From Streptomyces sp. 7-21 (GTDB lineage Bacteria; Actinomycetota; Actinomycetes; Streptomycetales; Streptomycetaceae), in contig NZ_JAERRL010000008.1 of NCBI RefSeq assembly GCF_016741785.1, positions 62,001 to 126,000 of the forward strand: DNA of 64,000 nt, in the 5' to 3' direction. The position numbers and the translations under genes are program-made. The notes beneath the pieces are model-generated. The model saw only the letters and a list, made by a program, of their open reading frames with translations, ran no database searches and was not told the origin of the DNA. Shown here one piece after another: positions 49,696 to 61,414 of the stretch (the stretch's first letter is position 1; every line of letters begins with the position of its first letter).

Positions 49696-50277
49696 CCGGC
49701 CCGCCGTGCGCCAGCCGCTGAGCGGCCGCGCCAGCAACGGCCTGAAGATCGTGATCGTCGGCGGATTCGGCGTCGGCAAGACCACCATGGTCCGCTCCGT
49801 CAGCGACATCCGCCCGCTGAACACCGAAGAGGTCATGACCAAGGCCGGCCAGGGCATCGACGACCTGGCCGCCGTGGAGGGCAAGACCTCCACCACCGTC
49901 GCGTTCGACTTCGGGCGCATCAGCCTCAACGACGAGACGGTGCTGTACCTCTTCGGCGCCCCGGGGCAGGAACGTTTCTGGTTCCTGTGGGACCGGCTGT
50001 TCTCGGGCACGCTCGGCGCCGTGGTACTCGTCGACACCCGCCGCCTGGCCGACTCCTGGTACGCCATCGACCGGCTGGAGCACCACGGCACGCCCTTCGT
50101 CGTGGCCCGCAACGACTTCGGCGGGCCCCGCCACTCCCACGAGGACATCCGCGAGGCGCTCGACATCGGCGAGGACGTGCCGCTGGTCGACTGCGACGCC
50201 CGCTCCCGCGAGTCGAGCAAACAGGTGCTCATCCGGCTCGTCGAGCACCTCCAGTCACTGGTCCGGGGCGCCGGGGC

Positions 50278-50281
<4 letters not shown>
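49676..50281 (+). CDS. cvnD: Conservon Ras-like GTPase CvnD
   Basis: 201 residues with the P-loop GGFGVGKTTMV, a switch-like region (STTVAFDFGRISLNDETVLY), FGAPGQERFWFLWDRLFSG (switch II, DxxG variant) and the base-specificity region VARNDFGG. Such GTPases act with CvnA-C in a membrane complex proposed to be G-protein-like. The stop at 50279-50281 overlaps the GTG at 50278 that probably began the P450 gene. Confidence 0.93.
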
Positions 50282-52748
<2,467 letters not shown>

Positions 52749-52768
52749 CGCCGTCACCGCCCGCGCGT

Positions 52769-52801
52769 ACGGAGCCGCACCCGGCCTGGGTGCGGCTCCG
52801 T
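52769..52801. terminator. Perfect 14-bp hairpin terminator between serC and the acetyltransferase gene
   Basis: ACGGAGCCGCACCC (52769-52782) pairs exactly with 52788-52801 around GGCCT. It sits between convergent genes, 21 bases after the serC stop and 22 before the other. Confidence 0.85.
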
Positions 52802-52822
52802 GCCGTTGCGGCGGCGGCCCGG

Positions 52823-53476
52823 TCAGGGCAGCGCGTGGGGCGAGCGGCCCTGGCGCCACATCGGCTGCACGGTCAGGCCGCCGCCGGGGACGCGGACCGG
52901 CTCGCCGAGGGGACGGAAGCCGTGCCGCTCGTACAGCGCCTGGTTGCGCGGGCTGCTGGCCTCCAGGTAGGCGGCGGCGCTCTCCTCGTCGGCGCGGGCG
53001 AGCTGGTGGCGCAGCAGCGCGCCGCCGTAGCCGCGGCCCCGCCACTCGGGCACGACGACGGTCTGCGCCAGGTACCAGTGCGGCACGTGCGCCGGGTGGC
53101 GCTCCTCGGTGACGGTGCGGAGCGTGACGAGGCGCTCCAGGTACTCGCCGTACAGCCGCTGCATCGCCGCGGCGGTCTCCTGGCTGGGCTCCCGGTCTAG
53201 CTGCCCGGGCTCGCGCCGCTCCCACAGCGCCACGCCGACCACCTCGCCGTCCCGCGGGCCGGCCAGCAGCAGGTCGCCCGTCTCCCGGGCCTCCTTCAGC
53301 CAGACCGCCATGGCGCCGGCGCCGGCGGCGGCCCAGCGCCGGCGGGCCGCCTCGCCGGGCATGACCCAGGACGCCGCGGCCTCGTCGGCCGACCCGGCGG
53401 CCAGCGCCGCGGCGGCCGCCGGCACGTCATCCTCCCCGGCCAGCCAGACCCGTACCCATCCGGTCACGACACCCAC
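52823..53476 (-). CDS. GNAT-family N-acetyltransferase
   Basis: 217 residues. The acetyl-CoA-binding motif is VPEWRGRGYGGALLRHQLAR (R/Q-x-x-G-x-G/A), followed by AAAYLEASSPRNQALYERHG. The acceptor is unknown. The GTG at 53476 is favoured by GGAG five bases upstream; another GTG nine bases inside is possible. Confidence 0.88.
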   Translation of the reverse strand: MGVVTGWVRVWLAGEDDVPAAAAALAAGSADEAAASWVMPGEAARRRWAAAGAGAMAVWLKEARETGDLLLAGPRDGEVVGVALWERREPGQLDREPSQETAAAMQRLYGEYLERLVTLRTVTEERHPAHVPHWYLAQTVVVPEWRGRGYGGALLRHQLARADEESAAAYLEASSPRNQALYERHGFRPLGEPVRVPGGGLTVQPMWRQGRSPHALP

Positions 53477-53661
53477 GTCCTCTCCACGCCTCGCTGTCCG
53501 CTCACGTGCGTTCCGCCCCGGCAGACGCGCCACCGCGCCCGCCGGTTGAGCCCACCGGCGCGGCGCAAAACTGGCGTCGGCGGGCCAACCGCTCAGCACC
53601 GCTCGCTATCCTGTTCACTCACGGCATGTGAGGGCGCATACACGGGAGGGGGGCAGCTCAC

Positions 53662-54123
53662 ATGTCACAAGGCCAAGGCCCGCAGGACGACCTCGCGGTC
53701 CACTCACCAGAACTGACCGAGATCGGTAACGAGGCCTACGAGCTGCGCACCGGACTGACCGAACCGACGCGGCTCGCCGACGAGTCCACCGACTCGGCCG
53801 CCCGGGCACTGTCCAACGCCAGCATGGAGACCGCCGACGCGCTCACGCATACGCGCGAACGGTTCGAGGACAAGGTCCGCATGCTGAAGAACAACTGCCG
53901 TTACCTCGAGGAGCACCTGGGCGTCACGGTCGCCTCGCACGCCTCGGACGAGGCGGACATCGTTACCGGGATCCGGCAGGCCGCGGCCACGGGCGGTCCC
54001 GCCGGACACGAACTCACCCCCCAGGCGCGGTTCCTGGAGACGTTCGGCATTGGCGAGGCGTCACCGGCCCCGCATCCCACGGTCCCCGCCGGGGGGCTGA
54101 ATGAGGACATCATCAACATCTGA
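53662..54123 (+). CDS. Small ESX/WXG-like helical protein
   Basis: 153 residues, mostly helical: MSQGQGPQDDLAVHSPELTE, then ALSNASMETADALTHTRERF and EDKVRMLKNNCRYLEEHLGV, the helical-hairpin pattern of ESX-type partners. No WxG is present. The C-terminal third is flexible and ends NEDIINI. It is directly followed by a large WXG-type protein gene, the usual layout of a small partner and its larger ESX substrate. Confidence 0.7.
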   Translation: MSQGQGPQDDLAVHSPELTEIGNEAYELRTGLTEPTRLADESTDSAARALSNASMETADALTHTRERFEDKVRMLKNNCRYLEEHLGVTVASHASDEADIVTGIRQAAATGGPAGHELTPQARFLETFGIGEASPAPHPTVPAGGLNEDIINI

Positions 54124-54142
54124 CAGCAGTTGGGGGACAGCG

Positions 54143-56254
54143 TTGCCCTCGTATGAGGAACTTTCATCCCTGAACTTAGAGAAGCTCGATACCGCCGTCT
54201 CCGACTGGAGGTCGACAGCCGACGGCTTCCGCGACCTCGCCGAGCAGGCCCGCACCGGGCTGCGGGACAAGGCGGAGTCAGCGGACTGGAGCGGGGAAAA
54301 CGCCGACGCCTCCAAGCGCTACGTCCTCTTCGTGGCCGACAAGTTCCAGTACGCGCACGAAGAGGCGAGCGGCATCCACGGGATCCTGCAGGATCTCACC
54401 GATGCCCTGCGGTCCTGCAAGGAACGCCTCGTCACGCTGCGGGAGGAGATCCGCGGCACCGGTCTTACTATCCAGCCCGACGGCACCGTGATCGTCGCAC
54501 CGCCCTCTCCTATGTCGCCCGACGCCGTGGGCCTGGACTTGCCGGGCAACGAGCGGCGGCCGCCGGAGCGTCTCGAGGAGATCGAGAGTTACGAGGAGCA
54601 GATCCGGGCCATACTCGCGGAAGCGGCGGAATGGGACGGTTCGGCGGCACGTGCCCTCACCAGTATGGCCGGGGCAGCTAATGTGCCATTCACGGAGGGT
54701 GCGTGGTCTGACCTCGACGAGGCCCGGGCGGAGTACGGCCGCCGCGACGCCCGTGAAGTGTTGAGCACGCTGCAACGGGACCCATCGGAGATCTCGGACG
54801 CCAGCCTGGAAGAGGTCATCAGGTTCTTCGACGCCAACCGGTACAACGAGGAGTTCGCCACGTACCTGGCGAGCGAGCTGGGGGCCGAGGGAACACTGGA
54901 GGCGTGGAGCGGCCTCCTCGATCCGTGGCAGGCACAGGACGCGAGCGAGGGACGGGCCCAGCTGCTCGAGGAGTTCCGGATGGGGTTCGGCAGCACGCTG
55001 GCACTCGCCACCCAGAGCGACGCCCCCGGCATGGACACCTGGAAAGACGAGATGATCGCCCTCGGCGACCAGCAGTTCGGCGTCGAGCGTTCGGACTACA
55101 GCCCGTACGGCTTCCAGCTGATGAGCAGCCTGATGGGCGACGCGAACGGAAAGCCTACGGGCGTGTTCGACACGGACTTTCTCACGGACTACGGCGAAGC
55201 CCTGCTCGAATTCGAGCAGGGCATGAACACCCCCGGTCGCGAATGGGCGACAGCGTATTCTGATCACCGCCTTCCCACGGGACTCGGAGACGGAGCGTTC
55301 CAGATTGACCCCATGACCGGCTACATGGGCGCGCTGAGCCACAACCCGGAAGCGGCAGCGAATGTCTTCCACGAGAAAGACACCATGGAGTACCTGCTGA
55401 ACCGCACCAATGACGACGTCCCCGCCCTGCGCGCGGAGACGCCCGACGGCGAGATCGCGTCCCTGAAGGCCACCGGCAACGCCCTGTTCGCAGCCACCAC
55501 CGGCATGGACATCAACGACCTCTCCCTCCCGCAGGTGGAGGGCGACGGAGATTGGGTGGATCGCCGGGACATGGCTCTGGAGCTTCTCGCAGAGCAGGAG
55601 AACGACTTCCCCGCCGAGTTCCGCGAGCCGGTGGCCGGAATGCTGGTGCACCACGGCGAGGACTTCGTCTCCACGATGATCGAGGGAGTAAGCGATCAGC
55701 CCATGGACGTCGACGATCTGTACGACGTCACGACGCAGATCTCCCGCAGCTCCGAGTCCTTTGGCCTGCTCAATGAGGGGATGAACTACTACCTGACAGA
55801 CGTCATTCGCGACGACAGCAGAGCCCCTCAGGACACCCTGATCCAGGCGGGCACCACCATCGGATTCCTCGAAGAGGCGCGGCTCGACGCCCTCGACATA
55901 GAACTCGAAGAGGGCAACGAAGGTGCCGAAGACGCTGCGACGCTATTGAGCTACGCTGCCGGAACTGCCACCAGTTTCATACCGGGAGCAGGCGGTCTCG
56001 GAGCAGCAGCCAGCGGTCTCGCAGCCGATGTCATCATCAACGCATGGCTAGAAGACGAGCAAAGAACCATCGAGGACAACCTCGAAAGACACCGGGGCTA
56101 CTTGGCCCAAAACCGCAGATCACAAATTGAAGCTTACAAAAATCTCTGGCTAGCTGAGAATAGAGAATGGGCGGAGCAGAGCGAAGGATACGCGACAGAC
56201 ATACAGGTCATTACCCAACTGGAAACCTATATTAACAATGGTCGCCTTGTCTAG
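54143..56254 (+). CDS. Large ESX/WXG-type protein, possible secreted effector
   Basis: 703 residues. The N-terminal 110 form a WXG100-like helical domain (DTAVSDWRSTADGFRDLAEQ; ADWSGENADASKRY, where W-S-G takes the WxG turn). A middle region (about 150-580) is alpha-helical and acidic with no known motif. Near 612-640 is a Gly/Ala-rich hydrophobic stretch (TATSFIPGAGGLGAAASGLA) that could insert in a membrane, then a charged coiled-coil-like C-terminus. TTG 54143 is chosen because GGGGGAC lies seven bases upstream; the in-frame ATG at 54101 lies inside the previous gene. GC content falls towards the 3' end. Related long proteins are common in Streptomyces; effector function is inference. Confidence 0.72.
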   Translation: MPSYEELSSLNLEKLDTAVSDWRSTADGFRDLAEQARTGLRDKAESADWSGENADASKRYVLFVADKFQYAHEEASGIHGILQDLTDALRSCKERLVTLREEIRGTGLTIQPDGTVIVAPPSPMSPDAVGLDLPGNERRPPERLEEIESYEEQIRAILAEAAEWDGSAARALTSMAGAANVPFTEGAWSDLDEARAEYGRRDAREVLSTLQRDPSEISDASLEEVIRFFDANRYNEEFATYLASELGAEGTLEAWSGLLDPWQAQDASEGRAQLLEEFRMGFGSTLALATQSDAPGMDTWKDEMIALGDQQFGVERSDYSPYGFQLMSSLMGDANGKPTGVFDTDFLTDYGEALLEFEQGMNTPGREWATAYSDHRLPTGLGDGAFQIDPMTGYMGALSHNPEAAANVFHEKDTMEYLLNRTNDDVPALRAETPDGEIASLKATGNALFAATTGMDINDLSLPQVEGDGDWVDRRDMALELLAEQENDFPAEFREPVAGMLVHHGEDFVSTMIEGVSDQPMDVDDLYDVTTQISRSSESFGLLNEGMNYYLTDVIRDDSRAPQDTLIQAGTTIGFLEEARLDALDIELEEGNEGAEDAATLLSYAAGTATSFIPGAGGLGAAASGLAADVIINAWLEDEQRTIEDNLERHRGYLAQNRRSQIEAYKNLWLAENREWAEQSEGYATDIQVITQLETYINNGRLV

Positions 56255-56262
56255 GATTTGAT

Positions 56263-56820
56263 ATGGCATGTTTTCGTCGTACACGCACTTCACTATTTGC
56301 AGCTACTGTGGTCGCTGCATTACTGACGGCGTGCTCAGAGAGCGAGGAGGCCACGTACACCGTCCCGGAGACCGTGTGCGGCGTCCGCATCGACCCCGAC
56401 GCACTGCGACCACTACTCAGACCCGGTGACACCCTGGAGACCGAGAATATTCTCAGGGATCCCATCCCTGGCGAGTGCAGGATCCTGACAGATTCACGGC
56501 AGAATATCTGGATGGAACCCTGGCCGCTCGGAGAAGTCAAGGATCCAGTCGAGTGGGCTCGGTACAGGGGCCACAGGGAGGCACAGGAAACCAGTCTTCC
56601 CGGGGTTGCGGAAGGCGGCGCCGTGTGGCCCAGAGGCGCGCTGACGTCCTTCCGGTGCCACGAGGAGGAACAACCGGACGACTCCCACGCACTAACCCCG
56701 GAGATCAACCTCTCGCTCGAAGAATCCATCGAGGACGAAGAAGAACGCATGCGGCGCCTGGAAGACCTGCTCGCCTCCTACGTCGAAGGACTCCGCGAAC
56801 TCTACCAATGCGACGTATGA
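56263..56820 (+). CDS. Lipoprotein, first of a tandem pair
   Basis: 185 residues with a lipoprotein signal: FRRTRTSLFAATVVAALLTACS, lipobox LTAC. The body begins ATYTVPETVCGVRIDPDALR and has PGECRILTDSRQNIWMEPWP, then an acidic helical C-terminus SIEDEEERMRRLEDLLASYV. It is eight bases after the WXG-type gene and overlaps its own duplicate by ATGA. It is likely to sit outside the membrane. An immunity-like or accessory role for the neighbouring large protein is possible. The family is not one that I can name. Confidence 0.8.
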   Translation: MACFRRTRTSLFAATVVAALLTACSESEEATYTVPETVCGVRIDPDALRPLLRPGDTLETENILRDPIPGECRILTDSRQNIWMEPWPLGEVKDPVEWARYRGHREAQETSLPGVAEGGAVWPRGALTSFRCHEEEQPDDSHALTPEINLSLEESIEDEEERMRRLEDLLASYVEGLRELYQCDV

Positions 56821-57443
56821 CACAGCCGCGACCACGAGCCGGTCAGCCTGCGATCACCAGCAGGGGCAAGGTGTGGCGGAAAACACTACTGCCAAAGATC
56901 CACCGCCAAGGAAAACTTCTCTCCTTAGTGCTGGTACCGGTACTGCTGGCAGCATGCTCAGACAGCGAAGAAGCCACGTACACCGTCCCGGAGACCGTAT
57001 GCGGCGTCCGCATCGACCCCGACGCACTGCGACCACTACTCAGACCCGGTGACACCCTGGAGACCGAAAATATTTCCAGGGATCCCATCCCTGGCGAATG
57101 CAGGATTCTGACAGATTCACGGCAGAATATCTGGATGGAACCCTGGCCGCTCGGAGACGTCAAGGATCCAGTCGAGCGGGCTCGGTACAGCGGCTATAGC
57201 GGAGTACGGGCATTCGATCTACCCGGGGTGCCCGAAGGCGGAGCCGTATGGCCAACAGGCGCGCTCACATCCTTCCAGTGCTACGAGGAGGAACAACCGG
57301 ACGGCTCCCACGCACTATCCCCGGAGATATACCTCGCGCTCGAAAAATCCATCGAGGACGAAGAAGAACGCATGCGGCGCCTGGAAGACCTGCTCGCCTC
57401 CTACGTCGAAGGACTCCGCGAACTCTACGAATGCGAGGTGTGA
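56341..57443 (+). repeat. Tandem duplication, 623-bp period, of the lipoprotein gene
   Basis: 56341-56820 and 56964-57443 align without gaps and differ at scattered positions and in one block of about 25 bases (near 56575 and 57198). The end of each copy is a stop codon. Confidence 0.9.
56817..57443 (+). CDS. Lipoprotein, second copy of the tandem pair
   Basis: 208 residues. An extended N-terminus (MTQPRPRAGQPAITSRGKVW) precedes a lipobox signal VLVPVLLAACS. From there it is almost identical to the first copy over about 160 residues, with a variable patch (SGYSGVRAFDLPGV against RGHREAQETSLPGV). DNA repeats at a spacing of 623 bases, so the duplication is recent. Variation is concentrated in one patch and in the signal region. 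Confidence 0.82.
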   Translation: MTQPRPRAGQPAITSRGKVWRKTLLPKIHRQGKLLSLVLVPVLLAACSDSEEATYTVPETVCGVRIDPDALRPLLRPGDTLETENISRDPIPGECRILTDSRQNIWMEPWPLGDVKDPVERARYSGYSGVRAFDLPGVPEGGAVWPTGALTSFQCYEEEQPDGSHALSPEIYLALEKSIEDEEERMRRLEDLLASYVEGLRELYECEV

Positions 57444-57581
57444 CGAGCGCCGTCGGAGGGACGGTATCGGCCATCGGACTGGCGCGCGGCGGGGCGGCTT
57501 GACCTCCTGGCCTTGTGAGATTTGAGGCTGTTCCCCGAGCGCTGGACAGGCCGGCGCCGTCATCAGCGAGGGAGTGCCGCC

Positions 57582-58553
57582 ATGCGCGTTGTTCGTGCGG
57601 AACGCTTCGGAGGCCCTGACGTGCTGCGGGTCGTCGAGGAGCCGGTGCCTGTACCGGGTCCCGGCCAGGTCGTCATCGACGTCGAGGCCGTGGACACGCT
57701 GTTCATGGACACGCAGATCCGCGCCGGGCTCGCGCGGCAGTGGTTTCCGGTCGCGCCGCCGTTCGTTCCCGGGAGCGGGGCGGCCGGGCGCGTCAGCATC
57801 ACCGGCGAGGGCGTGGAGACGGCCTGGACCAGCCGCCGTGTCATCGTGCACCGCCTCACGACCGGCGCCTACGCCGAGCGGGTTGTCGCCGAGGCGGAGG
57901 CACTGCTGCCCATCCCGGAGAAGCTGGGCACGCGCGAAGCCGCCGCGCTCATCCACGACGGCACGACGGCGATGGCTATCGCCGAGCCGCTGGCGCCGCG
58001 CCCCGGCGAGTGGGTGCTGATCACGGCGGCGGCCGGGGGCATGGGCGTGCTGCTGGTCCAGCTCGCCCGCACGGCCGGTGCCCGCGTGATCGCCGCGGCA
58101 CGCGGCGAGCGGAAGCTCGCGGTGCTCCGCGAATTCGGCGCCGAGGCGGTCGTCGACTACAGCGAACCCGGCTGGACGGACACGGTGCGGGGCGTCACCG
58201 GCGACGCGGGGGTGGACGTGCTGTGGGACGGAGCGGGCGGCGGCATCGGACGGGCCGCGTTCCCGCTCGTGCGTGACGGCGGGCGCGTGTCCGCCCACGG
58301 CGCGGCCAGCGGCGGCTTCGCCCCCATCGGCGAGGAAGAGGCCCGGCGGCGCGGCATCACGCTGCGCGGCATCGGCGAGCTCCAGTTCTCCCGCGAGGTC
58401 GCGGCGCCGCTGACAGCCCGTGCGCTGGAAGAGGCCGCCGCCGGGCGCCTGGCGCCGGTGATCGGGCAGACCTTCCCTCTGGACCGCGCGGCCGAGGCGC
58501 ACGCGGCGATCGAGTCCCGGCAAACGGTGGGCAAGACGCTGCTGCTGCCCTGA
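57582..58553 (+). CDS. Zinc-less quinone oxidoreductase-type MDR dehydrogenase
   Basis: 323 residues. The N-terminal GroES-like fold (MRVVRAERFGGPDVLRVVEE) is followed by the Rossmann motif ITAAAGGMGVLLVQLARTAG (A-A-x-G-x-x-G), which binds NADPH. Zinc ligands are absent, as in quinone oxidoreductases. GCGAGGGAGTG lies just before ATG 57582. It follows the lipoprotein genes by about 140 bases but does not obviously belong with them. Confidence 0.92.
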   Translation: MRVVRAERFGGPDVLRVVEEPVPVPGPGQVVIDVEAVDTLFMDTQIRAGLARQWFPVAPPFVPGSGAAGRVSITGEGVETAWTSRRVIVHRLTTGAYAERVVAEAEALLPIPEKLGTREAAALIHDGTTAMAIAEPLAPRPGEWVLITAAAGGMGVLLVQLARTAGARVIAAARGERKLAVLREFGAEAVVDYSEPGWTDTVRGVTGDAGVDVLWDGAGGGIGRAAFPLVRDGGRVSAHGAASGGFAPIGEEEARRRGITLRGIGELQFSREVAAPLTARALEEAAAGRLAPVIGQTFPLDRAAEAHAAIESRQTVGKTLLLP

Positions 58554-58923
58554 CGGTGGCACGGCTCCGTGGCACCGGCCGACCGCCGGCGGCCCGCGCG
58601 CTCGGCCGGGAGGCGGAGCGCGAGGCGCCAGACTGAGGTGCGCCGCCTGCCGGAGGCGGAGTCATTCGCCGAACGGGCGGCCGCACGCAACGGCGGCACG
58701 CGTGCGGCCGCATGGCGCTGCCGGACGAGAGCGCCACGCGCGCTCGCGCTGGCGCCAGACGGCTTCGCGTTCGCCACCGGCGCGCCGGTCGTCGTGGACG
58801 GCAGCCCGCGGCCGGCCCCGCCCCCTGCTGCCCGCACGACCGTCGCCGGGAAACTACGCGTTCCGCGTCGCCCGTGACATAGTGCTGTCACGCTGTCATG
58901 GGGCTGGATACGGAGGGGAATCG
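58554..58923 (+). other. 370-base interval before the caspase-like gene, no clear gene
   Basis: Several frames are open because of high GC. The one from about 58640 to 58877 (ALALAPDGFAFATGAPVVVD) has fair third-position GC, but no homology that I recognise and no good start. CGGAGGGGAA at the end is the ribosome binding site of the next gene. No hairpin or repeat stands out. Confidence 0.4.
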
Positions 58924-60927
58924 GTGGGCTCGGAGGGGCGGCCTGACGACGGTGCCGCGCGGGGGTCGGGCGTCGGTCTCACCATTCCCGCCCCGCAGTT
59001 CGCGTCCGAGAAGCGCTCGGCGCTGGTGATCGCGACCTCCGCGTACGAGGACGAGACCCTCCAGCGCCTGCGGTCACCGGCGACGGACGCGCGGGAACTG
59101 GCGCGCGTACTCGGCGATCCGGAGATCGGCGGCTTCGACGTAACAGTGCTTCCAGACCAGGGCGCGCACGAACTGCGCCTGGGTGTCGAGGACTTCCTGC
59201 ATGACAGGGCGCTGGACGAGGTCGTGCTGCTGTACCTGTCGTGCCACGGTGTGCTGGACGCGCGCGGCCGGCTGTACTTCGCCGCGTCGAACACGCGGAA
59301 GGACCGCCTGGCCTCCACCGGCGTGGAATCCGCCTGGCTGATGGACCTGTTCGACGAGTGCCGGGCCCGGCGGCAGGTGCTGATCCTCGACTGCTGTTTC
59401 TCCGGCGCGTTCGCGCGCGGCGCGAAGAGCGGGGACGGCGGGCTGCGGCTGGAGCAGCGGCTGGCGGGCCCGGGCCGCGGCCGCGTCGTGCTCACCGCCT
59501 CGCGCGCCGGGGAGTACTCCTTCGAGGGGGACCCGCTGCCCGGCGGCGGGGAGCACGGCGAGGAGGGCGGTCCCTCGCCCTCCGTCTTCACCGCCGGGCT
59601 GATCGACGGCCTGGTCACGGGGGCCGCGGACACCGACCGCGACGGCATGGTGTCCGTGGAGGACGCCTACGATCACGCCTTTGCGCACGTGCAGGCGCGC
59701 AACTCCCGTCAGAATCCGCAGCGTTGGGTGTACGGAGCGGAGGGACGGATCTGGCTGGCGCGCAGCCCGGCCGGGCGGGTGATCGTCCCGGCCGGGCTGT
59801 CGCCGCACGTACGCTCGGCGCTGGACAACCCGATCCCGCACGTGCGCGCGGGCGCGGTGCAGCACCTCGCCGAGTGGCTGCGCAGCGGCGACCCGGCCCA
59901 GGAACTCGCCGCGCGGCGGGAGCTGGAACATCTGGCGGAACAGGACGTGCCGCTGGTAGCGAAGACCGCCCGGCAGGCGCTCGAGGACGCCGGCCAGAGC
60001 GGGTCGCAGCCCTCGCCGCTGCCCTCGCCTGGCCCGGTGCCCGCCAAGCGGGAGCCGGGACAGGTGTCTGAAGCGGCGGAGAAGCTTGCGCAGCGGGGGG
60101 ACCGGCACCGGCTCGATGGGCGGATGGGCGAGGCCCTGGCCGACCTCAACGACGCGCTGGAGATCAGCCCTGGCTACGCGTGGGCGCTGGCGCGCCGCGG
60201 CGAGGTGCACCGCGCGGCCGGCCGCTACGACGAGGCCCTGGCCGACCTCAACCGCGCCGACCAGCTCGAGCCTGACACCGCCTTCACCCTCGCCAGCAGA
60301 GGCGACACCCACCGTCTGCTGAGCCAGTACGACGAGGCGATGCGCGACCTGAACCGCGCCCTCGAACTCGACCCTGACTATCCCTGGGCGCTGGTCCGCC
60401 GGGCCGAGACCCACCGCGCGGCCGGCCGCTACGACGAGGCCCTGGCCGACCTCAACCGCGCCGACCAGCTCGAGCCTGACACCGCCTTCACCCTCGCCAG
60501 CAGAGGCGACACCCACCGTCTGCTGAGCCAGTACGACGAGGCGATGCGCGACCTGAACCGCGCCCTCGAACTCGACCCGGAGTACAGCTGGGCCCTGGCG
60601 CGCCGCGGCGAGGTGCACCGCGCGGCCGGCCGCTACGACGAGGCCCTGGCCGACCTCAACCGCGCCGACCAGCTCGAGCCTGACACCGCCTTCACGCACG
60701 CCAGCAGGGGCGACACCCACCGTCTGCTGGGCCAGTACGACGAGGCGCTGCGTGACCTGAACCGCGCCCTCGAACTCGACCCGGAGTACAGCTGGGCCCT
60801 GGCACACCGAGGCGAAGTACACCGCCTCATGGGCCATTCCCGCGAGGCACGCGCCGACTTGTACCGGGCGCTGGCCCTCGATCCCGACAACGACTGGGCC
60901 CGCAACCGGCTCGACGAGGTCCGCTGA
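58924..60927 (+). CDS. Caspase-like (metacaspase-type) protease fused to TPR repeats
   Basis: 667 residues. The N-terminal caspase domain (about 25-240) has SALVIATSAYEDETLQRLRS, the catalytic His in LLYLSCHGVLD and the catalytic Cys in VLILDCCFSGAFARG. A linker (about 280-385) has HEAT-like text (NPIPHVRAGAVQHLAEWLRS). Residues 390-665 are TPR repeats of 34 residues (AAGRYDEALADLNRADQLEP). GTG 58924 is chosen with GGAGGGGAA just upstream; ATG 58702 has no support. Such proteases with repeat sensor domains occur in actinobacterial signalling and possibly defence; target unknown. Confidence 0.85.
   Translation: MGSEGRPDDGAARGSGVGLTIPAPQFASEKRSALVIATSAYEDETLQRLRSPATDARELARVLGDPEIGGFDVTVLPDQGAHELRLGVEDFLHDRALDEVVLLYLSCHGVLDARGRLYFAASNTRKDRLASTGVESAWLMDLFDECRARRQVLILDCCFSGAFARGAKSGDGGLRLEQRLAGPGRGRVVLTASRAGEYSFEGDPLPGGGEHGEEGGPSPSVFTAGLIDGLVTGAADTDRDGMVSVEDAYDHAFAHVQARNSRQNPQRWVYGAEGRIWLARSPAGRVIVPAGLSPHVRSALDNPIPHVRAGAVQHLAEWLRSGDPAQELAARRELEHLAEQDVPLVAKTARQALEDAGQSGSQPSPLPSPGPVPAKREPGQVSEAAEKLAQRGDRHRLDGRMGEALADLNDALEISPGYAWALARRGEVHRAAGRYDEALADLNRADQLEPDTAFTLASRGDTHRLLSQYDEAMRDLNRALELDPDYPWALVRRAETHRAAGRYDEALADLNRADQLEPDTAFTLASRGDTHRLLSQYDEAMRDLNRALELDPEYSWALARRGEVHRAAGRYDEALADLNRADQLEPDTAFTHASRGDTHRLLGQYDEALRDLNRALELDPEYSWALAHRGEVHRLMGHSREARADLYRALALDPDNDWARNRLDEVR
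60211..60822 (+). repeat. Three 204-bp units encoding paired TPRs
   Basis: Units start at 60211, 60415 and 60619. The first two are almost identical; the third differs at a few positions (ACGCACGCCAGCAGGGGC against ACCCTCGCCAGCAGAGGC). Each codes 68 residues, that is two TPRs. This is DNA-level expansion by unequal recombination. Confidence 0.92.
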
Positions 60928-60964
60928 CGCATTCCCGCCGGACACGGCCCCCCGCTGGGCCGGC

Positions 60965-61414
60965 TCAGTGGGTCCAGGCCGGGTCCGTGCCGCTGAGGTG
61001 GCAGGTCAGGATGTACAGCGGCAGCGGCGGCGTGTACGGGGAACCTTCGTTCGGCCGGTGTATCAGGCGCGGGTGGCGCGGCCACGGCGCCGTGAGCGAC
61101 GGGACGGTCTCCGCGTCCGGCACGTAGGCGCCGACGGCGTACCGGGTCAGCGGCGGCCAGGCCATGCCGACGTGCGAGCCGGCGGGCACGATCCACCACC
61201 ACCGGCGCTGGTCCGCGAACACGCAGCCCACGCGCGGCAGATGGTCCAGAAGCGACTGCCCGTGCTCCGCCGGGATGCCGACCGCGTCACAGCCCAGCGC
61301 CGCCGAGGCGTCCACAGGGAGGGGAAAGCGGCGGCGGTACCCGCATCTGGGCGAGCGGTGCCGTGGAGTGGTCGTGGTCTGAGCAGCTCCTGAGAGATGA
61401 GGGGCAGCAGGCAC
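60965..61414 (-). CDS. Conserved actinobacterial hypothetical protein beside an Scr1-type regulator
   Basis: 149 residues from GTG 61414. The core is DAVGIPAEHGQSLLDHLPRV, GCVFADQRRWWWIVPAGSHV and PWPRHPRLIHRPNEGSPYTP. I recall close relatives of unknown function in many streptomycetes, usually beside a DUF5753 helix-turn-helix gene, as here. GGAGACGAAAGG lies upstream of the chosen start; an ATG at 61465 is in frame. Confidence 0.72.
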   Translation of the reverse strand: MPAAPHLSGAAQTTTTPRHRSPRCGYRRRFPLPVDASAALGCDAVGIPAEHGQSLLDHLPRVGCVFADQRRWWWIVPAGSHVGMAWPPLTRYAVGAYVPDAETVPSLTAPWPRHPRLIHRPNEGSPYTPPLPLYILTCHLSGTDPAWTH

